A stretch of DNA of 33,966 nucleotides from contig JAIEFT010000044.1 in the NCBI GenBank assembly GCA_029066805.1, positions 138,442-172,407 of the forward strand, written 5' to 3'. Made by a program: the position numbers and the translations under genes. This document shows positions 8,968 through 16,262 of this stretch, piece after piece; the first letter of the stretch is position 1; the number at the start of each line of letters is the position of its first letter. Origin of the DNA: Clostridiales bacterium. GTDB lineage: Bacteria > Bacillota > Clostridia > Christensenellales > Pumilibacteraceae. The notes under the pieces are model-generated. The model saw only the letters and a list, made by a program, of their open reading frames with translations, was not told the origin of the DNA and did not search any database.

Positions 8968-9909
8968 ATGGGGCTTTTTGACGGCAACTATACATCGTCC
9001 AATGACGATTTGGCGCTTGCGCCCAAGGCTGGCGACGGTAAGCTGTACAATATGATAAGGCTTGCGGCGATAACGGTTATTCTTATTGCCGCCGTGCTTT
9101 TAATACTGGAAATTCCTATTTTTGGTATATTGGAATTAGGCACTACCGCGAACGGAATTATTATTTCAATAGGCGTCGTGGGCGTGGGCGGATTTGTCGC
9201 TCTGCCGTGGGTGCGCGTGTTTGAAAGCTTTAAGGACAAGCGTTACAAGATTACCGCCATAGCGTTTTTGGCAATGGTCGGCGTGTGCGTTATTCTGTGG
9301 ATAGTTTGCGCATGGCTGATAGTTGGGCTTATAGATAAAGGCATGAGCGGTGCGAACGAAGATATACTCAAAGACCTTCTTAGCTCGCTCAATGTTATTC
9401 GTGTTGCGATTATTATATCATTGCAGTTTATTGTCGCGTCGTATATCGCCAAAAATATTATAAAGTACAACAAAACGCTTTTGCCGTATCAGGTTTTGGC
9501 GGGTGCGTCTCAGCTTTATATAGACTTTTATGTTTGCCTTTTGCTCACGGCAGTCACCATTACGGTTGACGGCGCAGAGCTCAGCAGTACGGCGGTCTTT
9601 CTTACAAACATGTGGGTGCACGCACTGCTTGCTATATTTATCGTTATAGCTATATTTCCCAATATGGTGTTCAGGCGCGTCGATAGGCGCAGACTGCTCG
9701 AAGCGAGAGCGGCGGCGCAAAACGGCGCTGCCGACGATAAGCCCGTCGCCGATAATGCTACAACCGATACAATTAAAGACAGTGCCGATAATGTCGATAA
9801 CGCGCCCGTAGACGAAAAGCTGAACAAGATAAAAGAGCTTCTCGATAAAGGCTTAATTACGCAAGAGGAGTATGACAAAAAACGCGAGGATATTTTGAAC
9901 AGCATTTAA
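8968..9909 (+). CDS. Membrane protein with C-terminal SHOCT domain
   Basis: A 313-residue integral membrane protein. About six hydrophobic segments lie between residues 30 and 235 (e.g. 'LAAITVILIAAVLLILEIPI'). A charged, alanine/aspartate-rich linker follows, then a SHOCT motif at the very end (LNKIKELLDKGLITQEEYD, residues about 285-313), a short helical hairpin often found at protein termini and thought to mediate oligomerisation. AAAAGGAATAGAAAG precedes the ATG. It has its own promoter and terminator. Transport or sensing function cannot be assigned. Confidence 0.82.
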   Translation: MGLFDGNYTSSNDDLALAPKAGDGKLYNMIRLAAITVILIAAVLLILEIPIFGILELGTTANGIIISIGVVGVGGFVALPWVRVFESFKDKRYKITAIAFLAMVGVCVILWIVCAWLIVGLIDKGMSGANEDILKDLLSSLNVIRVAIIISLQFIVASYIAKNIIKYNKTLLPYQVLAGASQLYIDFYVCLLLTAVTITVDGAELSSTAVFLTNMWVHALLAIFIVIAIFPNMVFRRVDRRRLLEARAAAQNGAADDKPVADNATTDTIKDSADNVDNAPVDEKLNKIKELLDKGLITQEEYDKKREDILNSI

Positions 9910-9930
9910 TTGATTGAGCAATCAATATAA

Positions 9931-9967
9931 AAGGACAGTGCGATTATTCGAACTGTCCTTAATTTTT
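9931..9967 (+). terminator. Rho-independent terminator
   Basis: AAGGACAGT / ACTGTCCTT stem (9931-9939, 9952-9960) with 12-nt loop, then AATTTTT. A separate 16-bp palindrome TTGATTG-AG-CAATCAA (9910-9925) lies between it and the stop codon. Confidence 0.8.
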
Positions 9968-9991
9968 AATGTTAGAAATGTCATCAAATGC

Positions 9992-10020
9992 TTGCAAATG
10001 TAATCAAAAGTGTGTATAAT
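9992..10020 (+). promoter_or_regulatory. Promoter of the RelB/PIN toxin-antitoxin operon
   Basis: TTGCAA (9992-9997), 17-bp spacer, TATAAT (10015-10020). The ribosome site follows after 5 nt, so the leader is very short. Confidence 0.75.
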
Positions 10021-10038
10021 ATATAAGAGGTGATTAAA

Positions 10039-10317
10039 ATGGCAAACAATATGATACAATTCAGGGCGGATGAAGATTTGAAATTACAGGCTTCTGTAAT
10101 TTGCGGTAAAATCGGGATCGACATTCCGTCGTATTTGCGCATGTGTTTGGCGCGCATGGTGAGCGAAAACGGCATTCCTTTTAGCATGTGCGTGAATGAA
10201 CCCGACAATATCGGTATTGCCGCAATGCGTAAGGCTCAGCGGATAGCCGAACGGCGTGGTATTTCCGACATGTCTTTAGATGAGATAAATGCAGAAATTG
10301 CAAAGGCGAGAAAATAA
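10039..10317 (+). CDS. RelB/DinJ-type antitoxin
   Basis: A 92-residue RelB/DinJ-like ribbon-helix-helix antitoxin. The N-terminal strand MIQFRADEDLKLQA and the helices 'ASVICGKIGIDIPSYLRMCL' match the DNA-binding part of the family; the tail (MSLDEINAEIAKAR) is the helical toxin-binding part. It should neutralise the following PIN toxin and repress their shared promoter. ATG 10039 is preferred to GTG 10030 because AAGAGGTG then lies at normal distance; with GTG it would overlap the start. The toxin gene begins 1 nt after its stop. Confidence 0.88.
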   Translation: MANNMIQFRADEDLKLQASVICGKIGIDIPSYLRMCLARMVSENGIPFSMCVNEPDNIGIAAMRKAQRIAERRGISDMSLDEINAEIAKARK

Positions 10318-10318
10318 T

Positions 10319-10732
10319 ATGAAGTATTTCGCCGTTATCGATACGAACGTTGTCGTATCGGCTTTTCTTAAAAGCAATTCCATTCCGGACACGTTGCTCG
10401 ACCTTGCGCTTGCGGGCGTGATCGTTCCGCTGTTGAACGATGAAATTGTAACCGAATATAAGGATGTTTTGTCGAGAGATAAATTCGCATTCGGTGATGA
10501 GCTTGTAAATGACTTTATAAAGCAAATACAAAACGTCGGGCTGTATATCAATGCCGAAAAATCCGATATAGAATTACCGGACACTAAAGATATAGTTTTT
10601 TATGAGGTCGTTATGGAAAAAAGAAAAACCGATGATGCGTATTTAGTTACAGGCAATATTAAGCATTTTACAGGGGAAGCGTTTATTGTTACACCTAGAG
10701 AAATGCTGGAGATTATCGCAAAGGATTATTAG
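10319..10732 (+). CDS. PIN-domain toxin (COG1569-type ribonuclease)
   Basis: A 137-residue PIN-domain protein of the TIGR00305/COG1569 putative toxin family; such proteins cut RNA with Mg2+. Acidic residues of the fold are present: D8 in VIDTNVVVSA, E46 in DEIVTEYKDVL, D91 in PDTKDIVF and D105/D106 in TDDAYLVTGN (N113). ATG 10319 follows the antitoxin stop by 1 nt with only a weak ribosome site, which implies translational coupling; the frame extends to 10289 inside the antitoxin but without a better start. The pairing of a RelB-type antitoxin with a PIN toxin is known in Firmicutes. The unit ends at the hairpin near 10767. Confidence 0.88.
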   Translation: MKYFAVIDTNVVVSAFLKSNSIPDTLLDLALAGVIVPLLNDEIVTEYKDVLSRDKFAFGDELVNDFIKQIQNVGLYINAEKSDIELPDTKDIVFYEVVMEKRKTDDAYLVTGNIKHFTGEAFIVTPREMLEIIAKDY

Positions 10733-10766
10733 ACAGGATACATAGTAGAATTGTAATAAAATAAGT

Positions 10767-10794
10767 AAGACGGCTCGAAATCGAACCGTCTTTT
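10767..10794. terminator. Terminator between convergent genes
   Basis: AAGACGG-TCG / CGA-CCGTCTT stem with one mismatch and a 4-nt loop, followed by TTTT. It serves the PIN gene and possibly the convergent phosphatase gene. Confidence 0.75.
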
Positions 10795-10825
10795 GTGTTG
10801 GTTACAATAAAACTTTTACTATTTA

Positions 10826-12253
10826 TTAAAGCAATTCGGTAAAGTCATTTATGCATAGCAGTGCACGAGTGTCTTTTATGCCGCCGACGGCAATTACTTT
10901 TGCTCCTGCATTGAGCGCGGCTTCTATCCCGGATGGCGCGTCTTCAAACACTAAGCAGTTTTCGTGTTTTGCGCCAAGCTTAGCCATTACCGTAGCAAAA
11001 ATATCGGGCGCGGGTTTTTGGGGTAAATCAGTTTGCCCGTCTATTACCGCGCCGAACATATCCGATAGTTCGAGGCTGTTAATAATGTTTGTCGTCGTTT
11101 TGGATGACGAACCTACGCCGACTTTTACGTAATTTCTTTTTAGGCTTTGCAAAAATTCGGTTGCTCCCGATATTATATCGCACTTGTTTATTTTTGTAAT
11201 TGCTTCGGCGAATGTTTGGTCTTTTATTTTGGCGATTTCCGCTTTTTGACTATCAGTAAATTTTGCGCCATGCTTGGTTTCCGCAAAAGCTATAATGTTG
11301 GCTTTTCCTGTGCTTTTTAGCGGAATATAGTCTTGGGGCGTTAAGTCAACGCCGACTGACTTAAAAGCTTTGTTCCAAGCGATGTAATGAAACTTTTCGG
11401 TATCGGCTATAACGCCGTCAAAGTCGAATATGCAAGCGTCAAACGAATACGTTTTGCCATCTATCGTTATGTTGTAGTTTTGAGCTAAGCTGTCGCGAAT
11501 GAGATTGGATAGAGAATCGTTTGCCGCTACAACAACGCCGTCATCACCGAGCTTGTACGGCGTGCCGTTCAGATTGGTAATTATTGCTCCGGCTTCTTTA
11601 CAAATTACTATTCCGGGCGCTATGTCCCAACTGTTTTTTGTAATGACGACCGTGCCGTGCGTTCTGCCTTGTGCAACGAATGAAAAATCCATGCACGCAG
11701 CGCCGAACATGCGTATTTTAGCTATTTTAGGATACAGCCTTTTAATTGCTGTATGTTGAATATCGGCTATGCGGTTGTCTTTAGTATGCGGATAATCACC
11801 AAAGCTCAATATTGCATTATTCAAAGTAATATTACTGTTGACGGTTATTCTTTCTCCGTTATAATAGCATCCGCCGCCCTTGGTTGCATATATCCATTCG
11901 TCAAGGTGGGGGAGATATACAATACCAAGTACGATTTCGTTATTAACAATCAGCGAGCATTGCATTCCGTAAAGCTTTGAACCACTAGCCATGTTGCAAG
12001 TCCCGTCGATAGGGTCAATAGTCCAAGTCCGGCCTACGATGTTCGCCGAAGCTGAAAATTCTTCGCCGTGGATGCGGTCGTTCGGGTAAGCTTTGCATAT
12101 AGCTTCGGTTAATTGCTTTTCGATGTTGATATCTATATCAGTAACCAAATCGAACGCGCTTTTCTGTGCGGTGTGTAGTTTGATATTGCCATGATTTTTG
12201 TATGCCGAGAGCATCTCTGCCTTGATGAATTCAAGTTCGTTTGAATAATTCAT
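10826..12253 (-). CDS. Fusion of inositol-monophosphatase-like and HAD phosphatase domains
   Basis: A 475-residue fusion. Residues 1-260 are an inositol monophosphatase-family domain (also includes CysQ-type 3',5'-nucleotide phosphatases): metal-site residues E64/E65, D80-P-I-D83-G-T and W209-D210-IAPG are all present. Residues 270-475 are a beta-phosphoglucomutase-like HAD domain: nucleophile motif DFDGVIADT (D277, D279), GVGSSSKT, KPAPDIF and VFEDAPSGIEAA. Both halves look catalytically complete, so it could be a two-step phosphatase on sugar, inositol or nucleotide phosphates. Its start lies 1 nt after the stop of the upstream TIR gene (12255), so the two are co-transcribed and probably work together. 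The substrate is unknown. Confidence 0.88.
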   Translation of the reverse strand: MNYSNELEFIKAEMLSAYKNHGNIKLHTAQKSAFDLVTDIDINIEKQLTEAICKAYPNDRIHGEEFSASANIVGRTWTIDPIDGTCNMASGSKLYGMQCSLIVNNEIVLGIVYLPHLDEWIYATKGGGCYYNGERITVNSNITLNNAILSFGDYPHTKDNRIADIQHTAIKRLYPKIAKIRMFGAACMDFSFVAQGRTHGTVVITKNSWDIAPGIVICKEAGAIITNLNGTPYKLGDDGVVVAANDSLSNLIRDSLAQNYNITIDGKTYSFDACIFDFDGVIADTEKFHYIAWNKAFKSVGVDLTPQDYIPLKSTGKANIIAFAETKHGAKFTDSQKAEIAKIKDQTFAEAITKINKCDIISGATEFLQSLKRNYVKVGVGSSSKTTTNIINSLELSDMFGAVIDGQTDLPQKPAPDIFATVMAKLGAKHENCLVFEDAPSGIEAALNAGAKVIAVGGIKDTRALLCINDFTELL

Positions 12254-12254
12254 G

Positions 12255-13289
12255 TCACGCCTCCAGAAGCGTTGATTCGCTTTTTAAGTATTCGTATGAT
12301 TTTTCGCAAAACTCATATACGGGTGATACCGCTTGTTTTTCTATGAAAAATGACGGATTGTTTATGCCTTGTATGTTGTTGGAATAATACTGTAAGATCA
12401 AATAATCGTCTACGAATATCATGTTCATACGTGGCGGCTTGTCGTACAGATATAAAGATATGTTTTCGCGGTTTTCCTGCAAGGAGTCTTGTATGTCGAG
12501 CGCCGTTTCGATATTGACGTTAGTGATATTTTTTATGCGGTTGGTGCGTAAACCTTCTTCTTGCTCGCGCAAAGGAGTGTACTTGCCGTTGGGGTCTAAA
12601 AACAGTATTTCTATTTTTCCACCGCGCGCTATACAGTTTCGTATGGCGCTTGGATTTATGCGTGCCGTAAGCTCCGAATTGGAAATACCAACAGCGCGTA
12701 TATGCTTTGCCGTTGCTACCAAATCGTCAAAATGACAACTCTGGTTCATGGACGCGCGTGTTGCAAATACTTCCTTGATTTCCGTGGTAATCTGCGTTTC
12801 ATTCCAAGAGCGCGTATCATGTAGGCTTTCGGTAATCCAGTTGTCAACGATTTCGAGCGTATTTTGTATGTTACCGTTATCGTAAAAATGCGTGCGCTTG
12901 GAAAAAAGCTCATGAAGGAACGCCTCGTCGCCTTTATGCCAATTCCCGCACGCAAGGATTTTTGCATCCTTTAATTTAGCGTCGCCGAGTTGGGTCAATG
13001 CGTAAAATGCGTCTATCTCTGTAGAAAGTTCGTAATGTATGCGCGAGTCTATATGCTTGTTCTCATCGGTGTGTATAGTAGGAGTGCACACCAGTAAGAA
13101 CAGTCTCGACTTCATTACTTCTATAATATTTGCTTTATATGTATCTTTTGCCGCACGCGGAAAAAAGAAACACTTTTTGCCGTGCTTAGTAAGATATTCG
13201 TAAATCTTATCGGCAAACTCGGCAGAGCTTCCTTGCTCGTAGCTTCCGTGGTATGCTATAAAAATGTCATATTCTTTCTTTAATTTCAT
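12255..13289 (-). CDS. TIR-domain protein with C-terminal PLD-like/DUF5919-like region
   Basis: A 344-residue protein. Residues 6-100 resemble a TIR domain: strand YDIFIAYHGS, helix, strand KKCFFFP, helix, strand RLFLLVCTP, then 'IHYELSTEIDAFYAL' with E87 at the place of the NADase glutamate. Residues about 185-335 (AVGISNSELTARINP, GGKIEILFLDPNG, MNMIFVDDYLILQYY) resemble phospholipase-D-like or DUF5919 folds without HKD motifs; such domains may bind nucleotides or act as sensors. The family is common in NAD-cleaving antiviral effectors and in signalling. It is the first gene of an operon with the IMPase-HAD fusion. GAGGGGC precedes the ATG and a TTGATT-N17-TACAAT promoter lies upstream. A defence role is inference; the C-terminal assignment is tentative. 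Confidence 0.75.
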   Translation of the reverse strand: MKLKKEYDIFIAYHGSYEQGSSAEFADKIYEYLTKHGKKCFFFPRAAKDTYKANIIEVMKSRLFLLVCTPTIHTDENKHIDSRIHYELSTEIDAFYALTQLGDAKLKDAKILACGNWHKGDEAFLHELFSKRTHFYDNGNIQNTLEIVDNWITESLHDTRSWNETQITTEIKEVFATRASMNQSCHFDDLVATAKHIRAVGISNSELTARINPSAIRNCIARGGKIEILFLDPNGKYTPLREQEEGLRTNRIKNITNVNIETALDIQDSLQENRENISLYLYDKPPRMNMIFVDDYLILQYYSNNIQGINNPSFFIEKQAVSPVYEFCEKSYEYLKSESTLLEA

Positions 13290-13315
13290 AATGCCCCTCT
13301 GTATTTGATATATCT

Positions 13316-13344
13316 ATTGTATAATATATCGTCATAAAAATCAA
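13316..13344 (-). promoter_or_regulatory. Promoter of the TIR / IMPase-HAD operon
   Basis: Minus-strand TTGATT (13339-13344), 17-bp spacer, TACAAT (13316-13321), about 27 nt before the TIR start codon. Confidence 0.6.
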
Positions 13345-13375
13345 TAGTTGTAATGCGTAAAATTTGAGTAAATAT

Positions 13376-13404
13376 TTGAGTGCTTGAACTTAAGCCTTTA
13401 TTAC
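13376..13404 (+). promoter_or_regulatory. Possible promoter of the short XRE gene
   Basis: TTGAGT (13376-13381), 17-bp spacer, TATTAC (13399-13404). It is divergent from the TIR operon promoter, only about 30 bp away. Confidence 0.45.
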
Positions 13405-13436
13405 AATAAGAAGAAGATAGGCGAGCGGAATACAAG

Positions 13437-13595
13437 ATGTCACAAGCCGATTTAGCAAAACGTCTTGGTGTAACTCAGCAATGCGTTAGCGAATGGGAAC
13501 TGAATAGAACAGAGCCTACGCTGACTTATCTTTGTATGATGGCGGATGTTTTTGAAATATCGCTCGACGTATTGTGCGGTAGGGTGGAATTGTAA
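13437..13595 (+). CDS. Short XRE helix-turn-helix protein, possibly 5'-truncated
   Basis: A 52-residue Cro/CI-type helix-turn-helix protein: 'SQADLAKRLGVTQQCVSEWE' is the DNA-binding core, followed by helices ending SLDVLCG. Most of helix 1 is missing. The frame continues upstream for nine codons (EEDRRAEYK) to a TAA but has no start codon, while another frame reads KKKIGER just before it, which hints at a frameshift in a once longer gene. No clear ribosome site precedes ATG 13437. It may therefore be a remnant or a genuine minimal regulator. It stands divergent from the TIR operon and could regulate it. Confidence 0.55.
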   Translation: MSQADLAKRLGVTQQCVSEWELNRTEPTLTYLCMMADVFEISLDVLCGRVEL

Positions 13596-13609
13596 AATAG
13601 TAAAATAAC

Positions 13610-13738
13610 AAGAAAGAGGATAGGCGAGTGTCTATCCTCTTTTGCGTTGCAAATACGGTGATTTCTATTCTATACGAAAACCTCCACATTTCAAGCAGAA
13701 AAGGGGAGGTTTTCGTGTCGCAACCATAGGAACGGTGT
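13610..13738 (-). ncRNA. Predicted short leftward RNA with two strong hairpins
   Basis: A consensus minus-strand promoter (13745-13773) would start RNA near 13738. The RNA would fold an 11-bp perfect stem CGAAAACCTCC / GGAGGTTTTCG (13675-13685 with 13705-13715, 19-nt loop) and end at a terminator-like hairpin (AAGAGGATAG / CTATCCTCTT, 13613-13642), giving about 125 nt. The only small frame inside (20 codons from 13727) lacks a ribosome site. The loop and arm CTCGCCTATC can pair over 10 nt with the leader of the short XRE mRNA (13416-13425), and a CCUCC stretch could pair with ribosome sites. This is inferred from sequence only. Confidence 0.45.
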
Positions 13739-13744
13739 GCATAA

Positions 13745-13795
13745 ATAATAACATAGAATATTCTATATGTCAAGCATATTCATAGAAAATTCTAT
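13745..13795. promoter_or_regulatory. Leftward promoter with XRE-type operator palindromes
   Basis: On the minus strand TTGACA (13768-13773) and TATTAT (13745-13750) are 17 bp apart. ATAGAATATTCTAT, a perfect 14-bp palindrome (13753-13766), fills the spacer. A second near-palindrome ATAGAAAATTCTAT (13782-13795) lies 29 bp to the right, just before the XRE gene at 13807. The arrangement fits a repressor that controls both the leftward RNA and itself. Confidence 0.7.
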
Positions 13796-13806
13796 AGAAT
13801 ATATGT

Positions 13807-14025
13807 ATGGATAATATTTCGTTTTCGGAGATTTTAGAAGAATTTTTGTTTGAGCATAGCCTTACGCAAACTGTATTTGCGCAAAGAATCGGGATAAAGC
13901 AAAGCCAGGTTAGCGAGTGGTTAAAGGGTAAGGCAAAGCCGGGATATGATATGTTAAAACGTATGTCCGTAGAATTTGGCGTGTCGGCAGATTATTTTTT
14001 GGGTATTACTGAAAAGGCTAAATAA
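13807..14025 (+). CDS. XRE-family transcriptional regulator
   Basis: A 72-residue Cro/CI-type repressor consisting almost only of the helix-turn-helix domain ('TVFAQRIGIKQSQVSEWLKG', then LKRMSVEFGVSADYFLG). No ribosome site precedes the ATG; the TATAGA-like -10 region lies only 8 nt upstream, so the mRNA may be leaderless. Operator-like palindromes ATAGAA-N2-TTCTAT sit directly upstream (13753 and 13782), which suggests autorepression and control of the leftward RNA. It ends at a strong terminator. Target genes beyond these are unknown. Confidence 0.85.
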   Translation: MDNISFSEILEEFLFEHSLTQTVFAQRIGIKQSQVSEWLKGKAKPGYDMLKRMSVEFGVSADYFLGITEKAK

Positions 14026-14040
14026 AAATCGTTCAACACA

Positions 14041-14080
14041 AAACGAGGCTGTCTTTAATTGAGACAGCCTCGTTTGCTTT
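14041..14080 (+). terminator. Rho-independent terminator
   Basis: Perfect 14-bp stem AAACGAGGCTGTCT / AGACAGCCTCGTTT (14041-14054, 14062-14075) with a 7-nt loop, followed by GCTTTT. Confidence 0.85.
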
Positions 14081-14148
14081 TGCAATTATTCGGGTGTAAT
14101 GCTTGATTACTTACAAACGTTTACACACGACATACGCGTAGCCTTTGG

Positions 14149-14673
14149 CTACTTTCCGAAGTAGCGTTTAAGCATGCCGGCAAAGCCTGCGCCGTGGCGC
14201 GCTTCGTCCTTAGCCATTTCGTGTACGGTGTCGTGGATAGCGTCGTAGCCAAGCTCTTTTGCGCGTTTTGCAAGCGCGAGCTTGCCTTCGCATGCGCCCG
14301 CTTCCGCAGCGGCGCGAAGCTCGAGGTTCTTTTTGGTGGAATCGGTCACGACCTCGCCCAAAAGCTCGGCGAATTTGCTTGCATGCTCGGCTTCCTCAAA
14401 AGCGTAGCGTTTGTAGGCTTCGGCAATTTCGGGATAGCCCTCGCGCTCGGCAACGCGCGCCATTGCAAGGTACATACCTACCTCGGTGCATTCGCCCATG
14501 AAGTTGGCTTTAAGTCCTTCGGTGACTTCCTTGTCCTCGACCTTGCCGTCGCCGACATGGTGCTCGCATGCGTACTTAGCTTCGGTTACGGGCACAAACT
14601 TTTTCGCCTTGCAAACGGGGCAGACGTCAACGCCGTCCTCTACGATCTCACCGCATACTGCGCATCTTTTCAT
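14149..14673 (-). CDS. Reverse rubrerythrin (NADH peroxidase-type)
   Basis: A 174-residue rubrerythrin with the rubredoxin-like domain first (CxxC at C4/C7 and C18/C21) and the ferritin-like di-iron domain after it ([31 protein letters not shown] supply the Glu/His ligands). This reversed order is typical of the 'reverse rubrerythrins' of clostridia, which reduce hydrogen peroxide and help anaerobes survive oxygen in the cytoplasm. The start at 14673 is chosen over the longer frame to 14742 because AAGGAGA lies just before it and the promoter occupies 14714-14742. Confidence 0.92.
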   Translation of the reverse strand: MKRCAVCGEIVEDGVDVCPVCKAKKFVPVTEAKYACEHHVGDGKVEDKEVTEGLKANFMGECTEVGMYLAMARVAEREGYPEIAEAYKRYAFEEAEHASKFAELLGEVVTDSTKKNLELRAAAEAGACEGKLALAKRAKELGYDAIHDTVHEMAKDEARHGAGFAGMLKRYFGK

Positions 14674-14713
14674 TGTTATGTATCTCCTTTTGTAAGAAAT
14701 TTTTGTTAGACTA

Positions 14714-14742
14714 CTTATAACATATATCTTTGTCTTTGTCAA
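14714..14742 (-). promoter_or_regulatory. Promoter of the rubrerythrin gene
   Basis: Minus-strand TTGACA (14737-14742), 17-bp spacer, TATAAG (14714-14719). Divergent from the MATE promoter 30 bp away. Confidence 0.8.
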
Positions 14743-14771
14743 TAGATTTTTGCGTTTTGTGCGGCAATGAT

Positions 14772-14800
14772 TTGACTTTTTCGGGGCTTGGTGATATGAT
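14772..14800 (+). promoter_or_regulatory. Promoter of the MATE-exonuclease operon
   Basis: TTGACT (14772-14777), 17-bp spacer, TATGAT (14795-14800). Transcription would begin near 14807, which excludes the upstream in-frame starts at 14730 and 14796. Confidence 0.7.
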
Positions 14801-14864
14801 TTTTTCAGTGGATACGATTGACGAATTTAACGCCGATAAACTCAAGCGCAAAGGGCGCAAACAG

Positions 14865-16262
14865 ATGGATATGCTTCACGGTCCTATGTTGAAAAATATC
14901 CTTATTTTTGCTTTGCCTTTGGCGCTTTGCGGAATACTTCAGCAGTTGTTTACGTCTGCCGACATGGCGGTAATAGGCTGGTACGAGGGCAGTGTGGCGC
15001 AGAGCGCGGTAAACAGCAACGGCGCGCTGGTGAATTTGCTAATCAACTTGTTTTCGGGACTGTCCGTCGGAGTAACCGTTTTGATTGCGGAATACGTAGG
15101 CAAGAAGTGTACGGACGATTTGCACAGTGTTGTTTTGACTTCGTTTGTTATTGCTGTTGTTTGCGGCGTGGTCCTGTTGGGCGTGGGTATAGGCGTATCC
15201 GCGCCGCTGCTCGAGCTTATGAATACGCCGCCGGAAACCCTTCCGCTCGCTACCGAGTACTTGCGCATTTACTTTATTGGCATGCCGTTCCTGATGGTGT
15301 ACAACTTTGGCGCGGCGGTGCTTCGCGGCGTGGGCGATACAAAAAAAGCGCTTATTATCCTTTTGGTGACGGGCGTGCTGAATATCGGATTGAATATGCT
15401 GTTTGTGGCGGTGTTCAAAATGAGTGTTGCGGGTGTAGCGCTTGCGACCGTTATTTGCAATGTTGCGTCCGCCGTGCTCGTGTGCGTGTTTATTATGAAG
15501 GACGGCATGTTCAAGGTGCGCCGCACTTCGCGCGTCAAAAAGAAATACATAAAGCGCATTATAGTAATAGGTTTGCCTGCCGGATTGCAAGGAGTGGTGT
15601 TTTCAATCGCTAACGTTCTTATCCAATCGGCGATTAACGGCTTCGGTTCGAGCGCGGTAGCTGGCAACGGCGACGCGGTCAACTTTGAATACTACGTCTA
15701 CTTTTTTATCAATGGGTTTGCACAATCCACAGTTACGTTCTTCGGTCAGAACTACGCGGCGGGCGAGTTGGAGCGTTGTAAAGCCGTGTTCAAAATAAAC
15801 ATGCTTGCGGCACTGGCTATATCCACCGTGCTGTGTGCGGTGTTCACGCTCGGCGCTAAAGTCTTTATTCGTATATACACAGACGACAGCGTGGCAATCG
15901 AGTTTGCCGTTTTGCGAATGTGGTGCGTACTGTCGGGGTCGATGATTCCATGTTTGTACGAAATAGCCGGCGGAGCTCTTCGCGGTATGGGACACTCCAT
16001 GCTTCCTGCTGTGTTTACCGTTATCGGGTCGTGTATACTTCGTATTATATGGATTTACACCGTGTATGCCGTATACAAGTATTATTGGCTGCTAATGATA
16101 GTATATCCGATCAGCTGGGTGGTGACAGGCGTTGCGCTAATGATTAGCTATTACATAATCTGCTATAAGGCGGGATTCTACGCCAAAAAGCAAAGCGCCG
16201 ATACTATCGATACGGCGAGCAGCCCGAAGCTTGAAGAGGCGGCAGATGGAACGGAGATTTAA
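14865..16262 (+). CDS. MATE-family multidrug/sodium antiporter
   Basis: A membrane exporter of the MATE family (proton- or sodium-driven efflux of drugs or metabolites). Twelve hydrophobic segments are evident, with family motifs near the start (LHGPMLKNILIFALPLALCGILQQ split as 'ALPLALCGILQQLFTSADMA') and in the repeated half (ALRGMGHSMLPA). ATG 14865 gives 465 residues, the usual size, with AAGGG 9 nt upstream; GTG 14808 would be a leaderless alternative. The downstream exonuclease gene overlaps its end by 17 bp. The substrate cannot be predicted. Confidence 0.88.
   Translation: MDMLHGPMLKNILIFALPLALCGILQQLFTSADMAVIGWYEGSVAQSAVNSNGALVNLLINLFSGLSVGVTVLIAEYVGKKCTDDLHSVVLTSFVIAVVCGVVLLGVGIGVSAPLLELMNTPPETLPLATEYLRIYFIGMPFLMVYNFGAAVLRGVGDTKKALIILLVTGVLNIGLNMLFVAVFKMSVAGVALATVICNVASAVLVCVFIMKDGMFKVRRTSRVKKKYIKRIIVIGLPAGLQGVVFSIANVLIQSAINGFGSSAVAGNGDAVNFEYYVYFFINGFAQSTVTFFGQNYAAGELERCKAVFKINMLAALAISTVLCAVFTLGAKVFIRIYTDDSVAIEFAVLRMWCVLSGSMIPCLYEIAGGALRGMGHSMLPAVFTVIGSCILRIIWIYTVYAVYKYYWLLMIVYPISWVVTGVALMISYYIICYKAGFYAKKQSADTIDTASSPKLEEAADGTEI

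Noticed and set aside
14927-15613. 228-codon plus-strand frame inside the MATE gene
   Set aside because: Arginine/glycine-rich out-of-frame shadow of the transporter.
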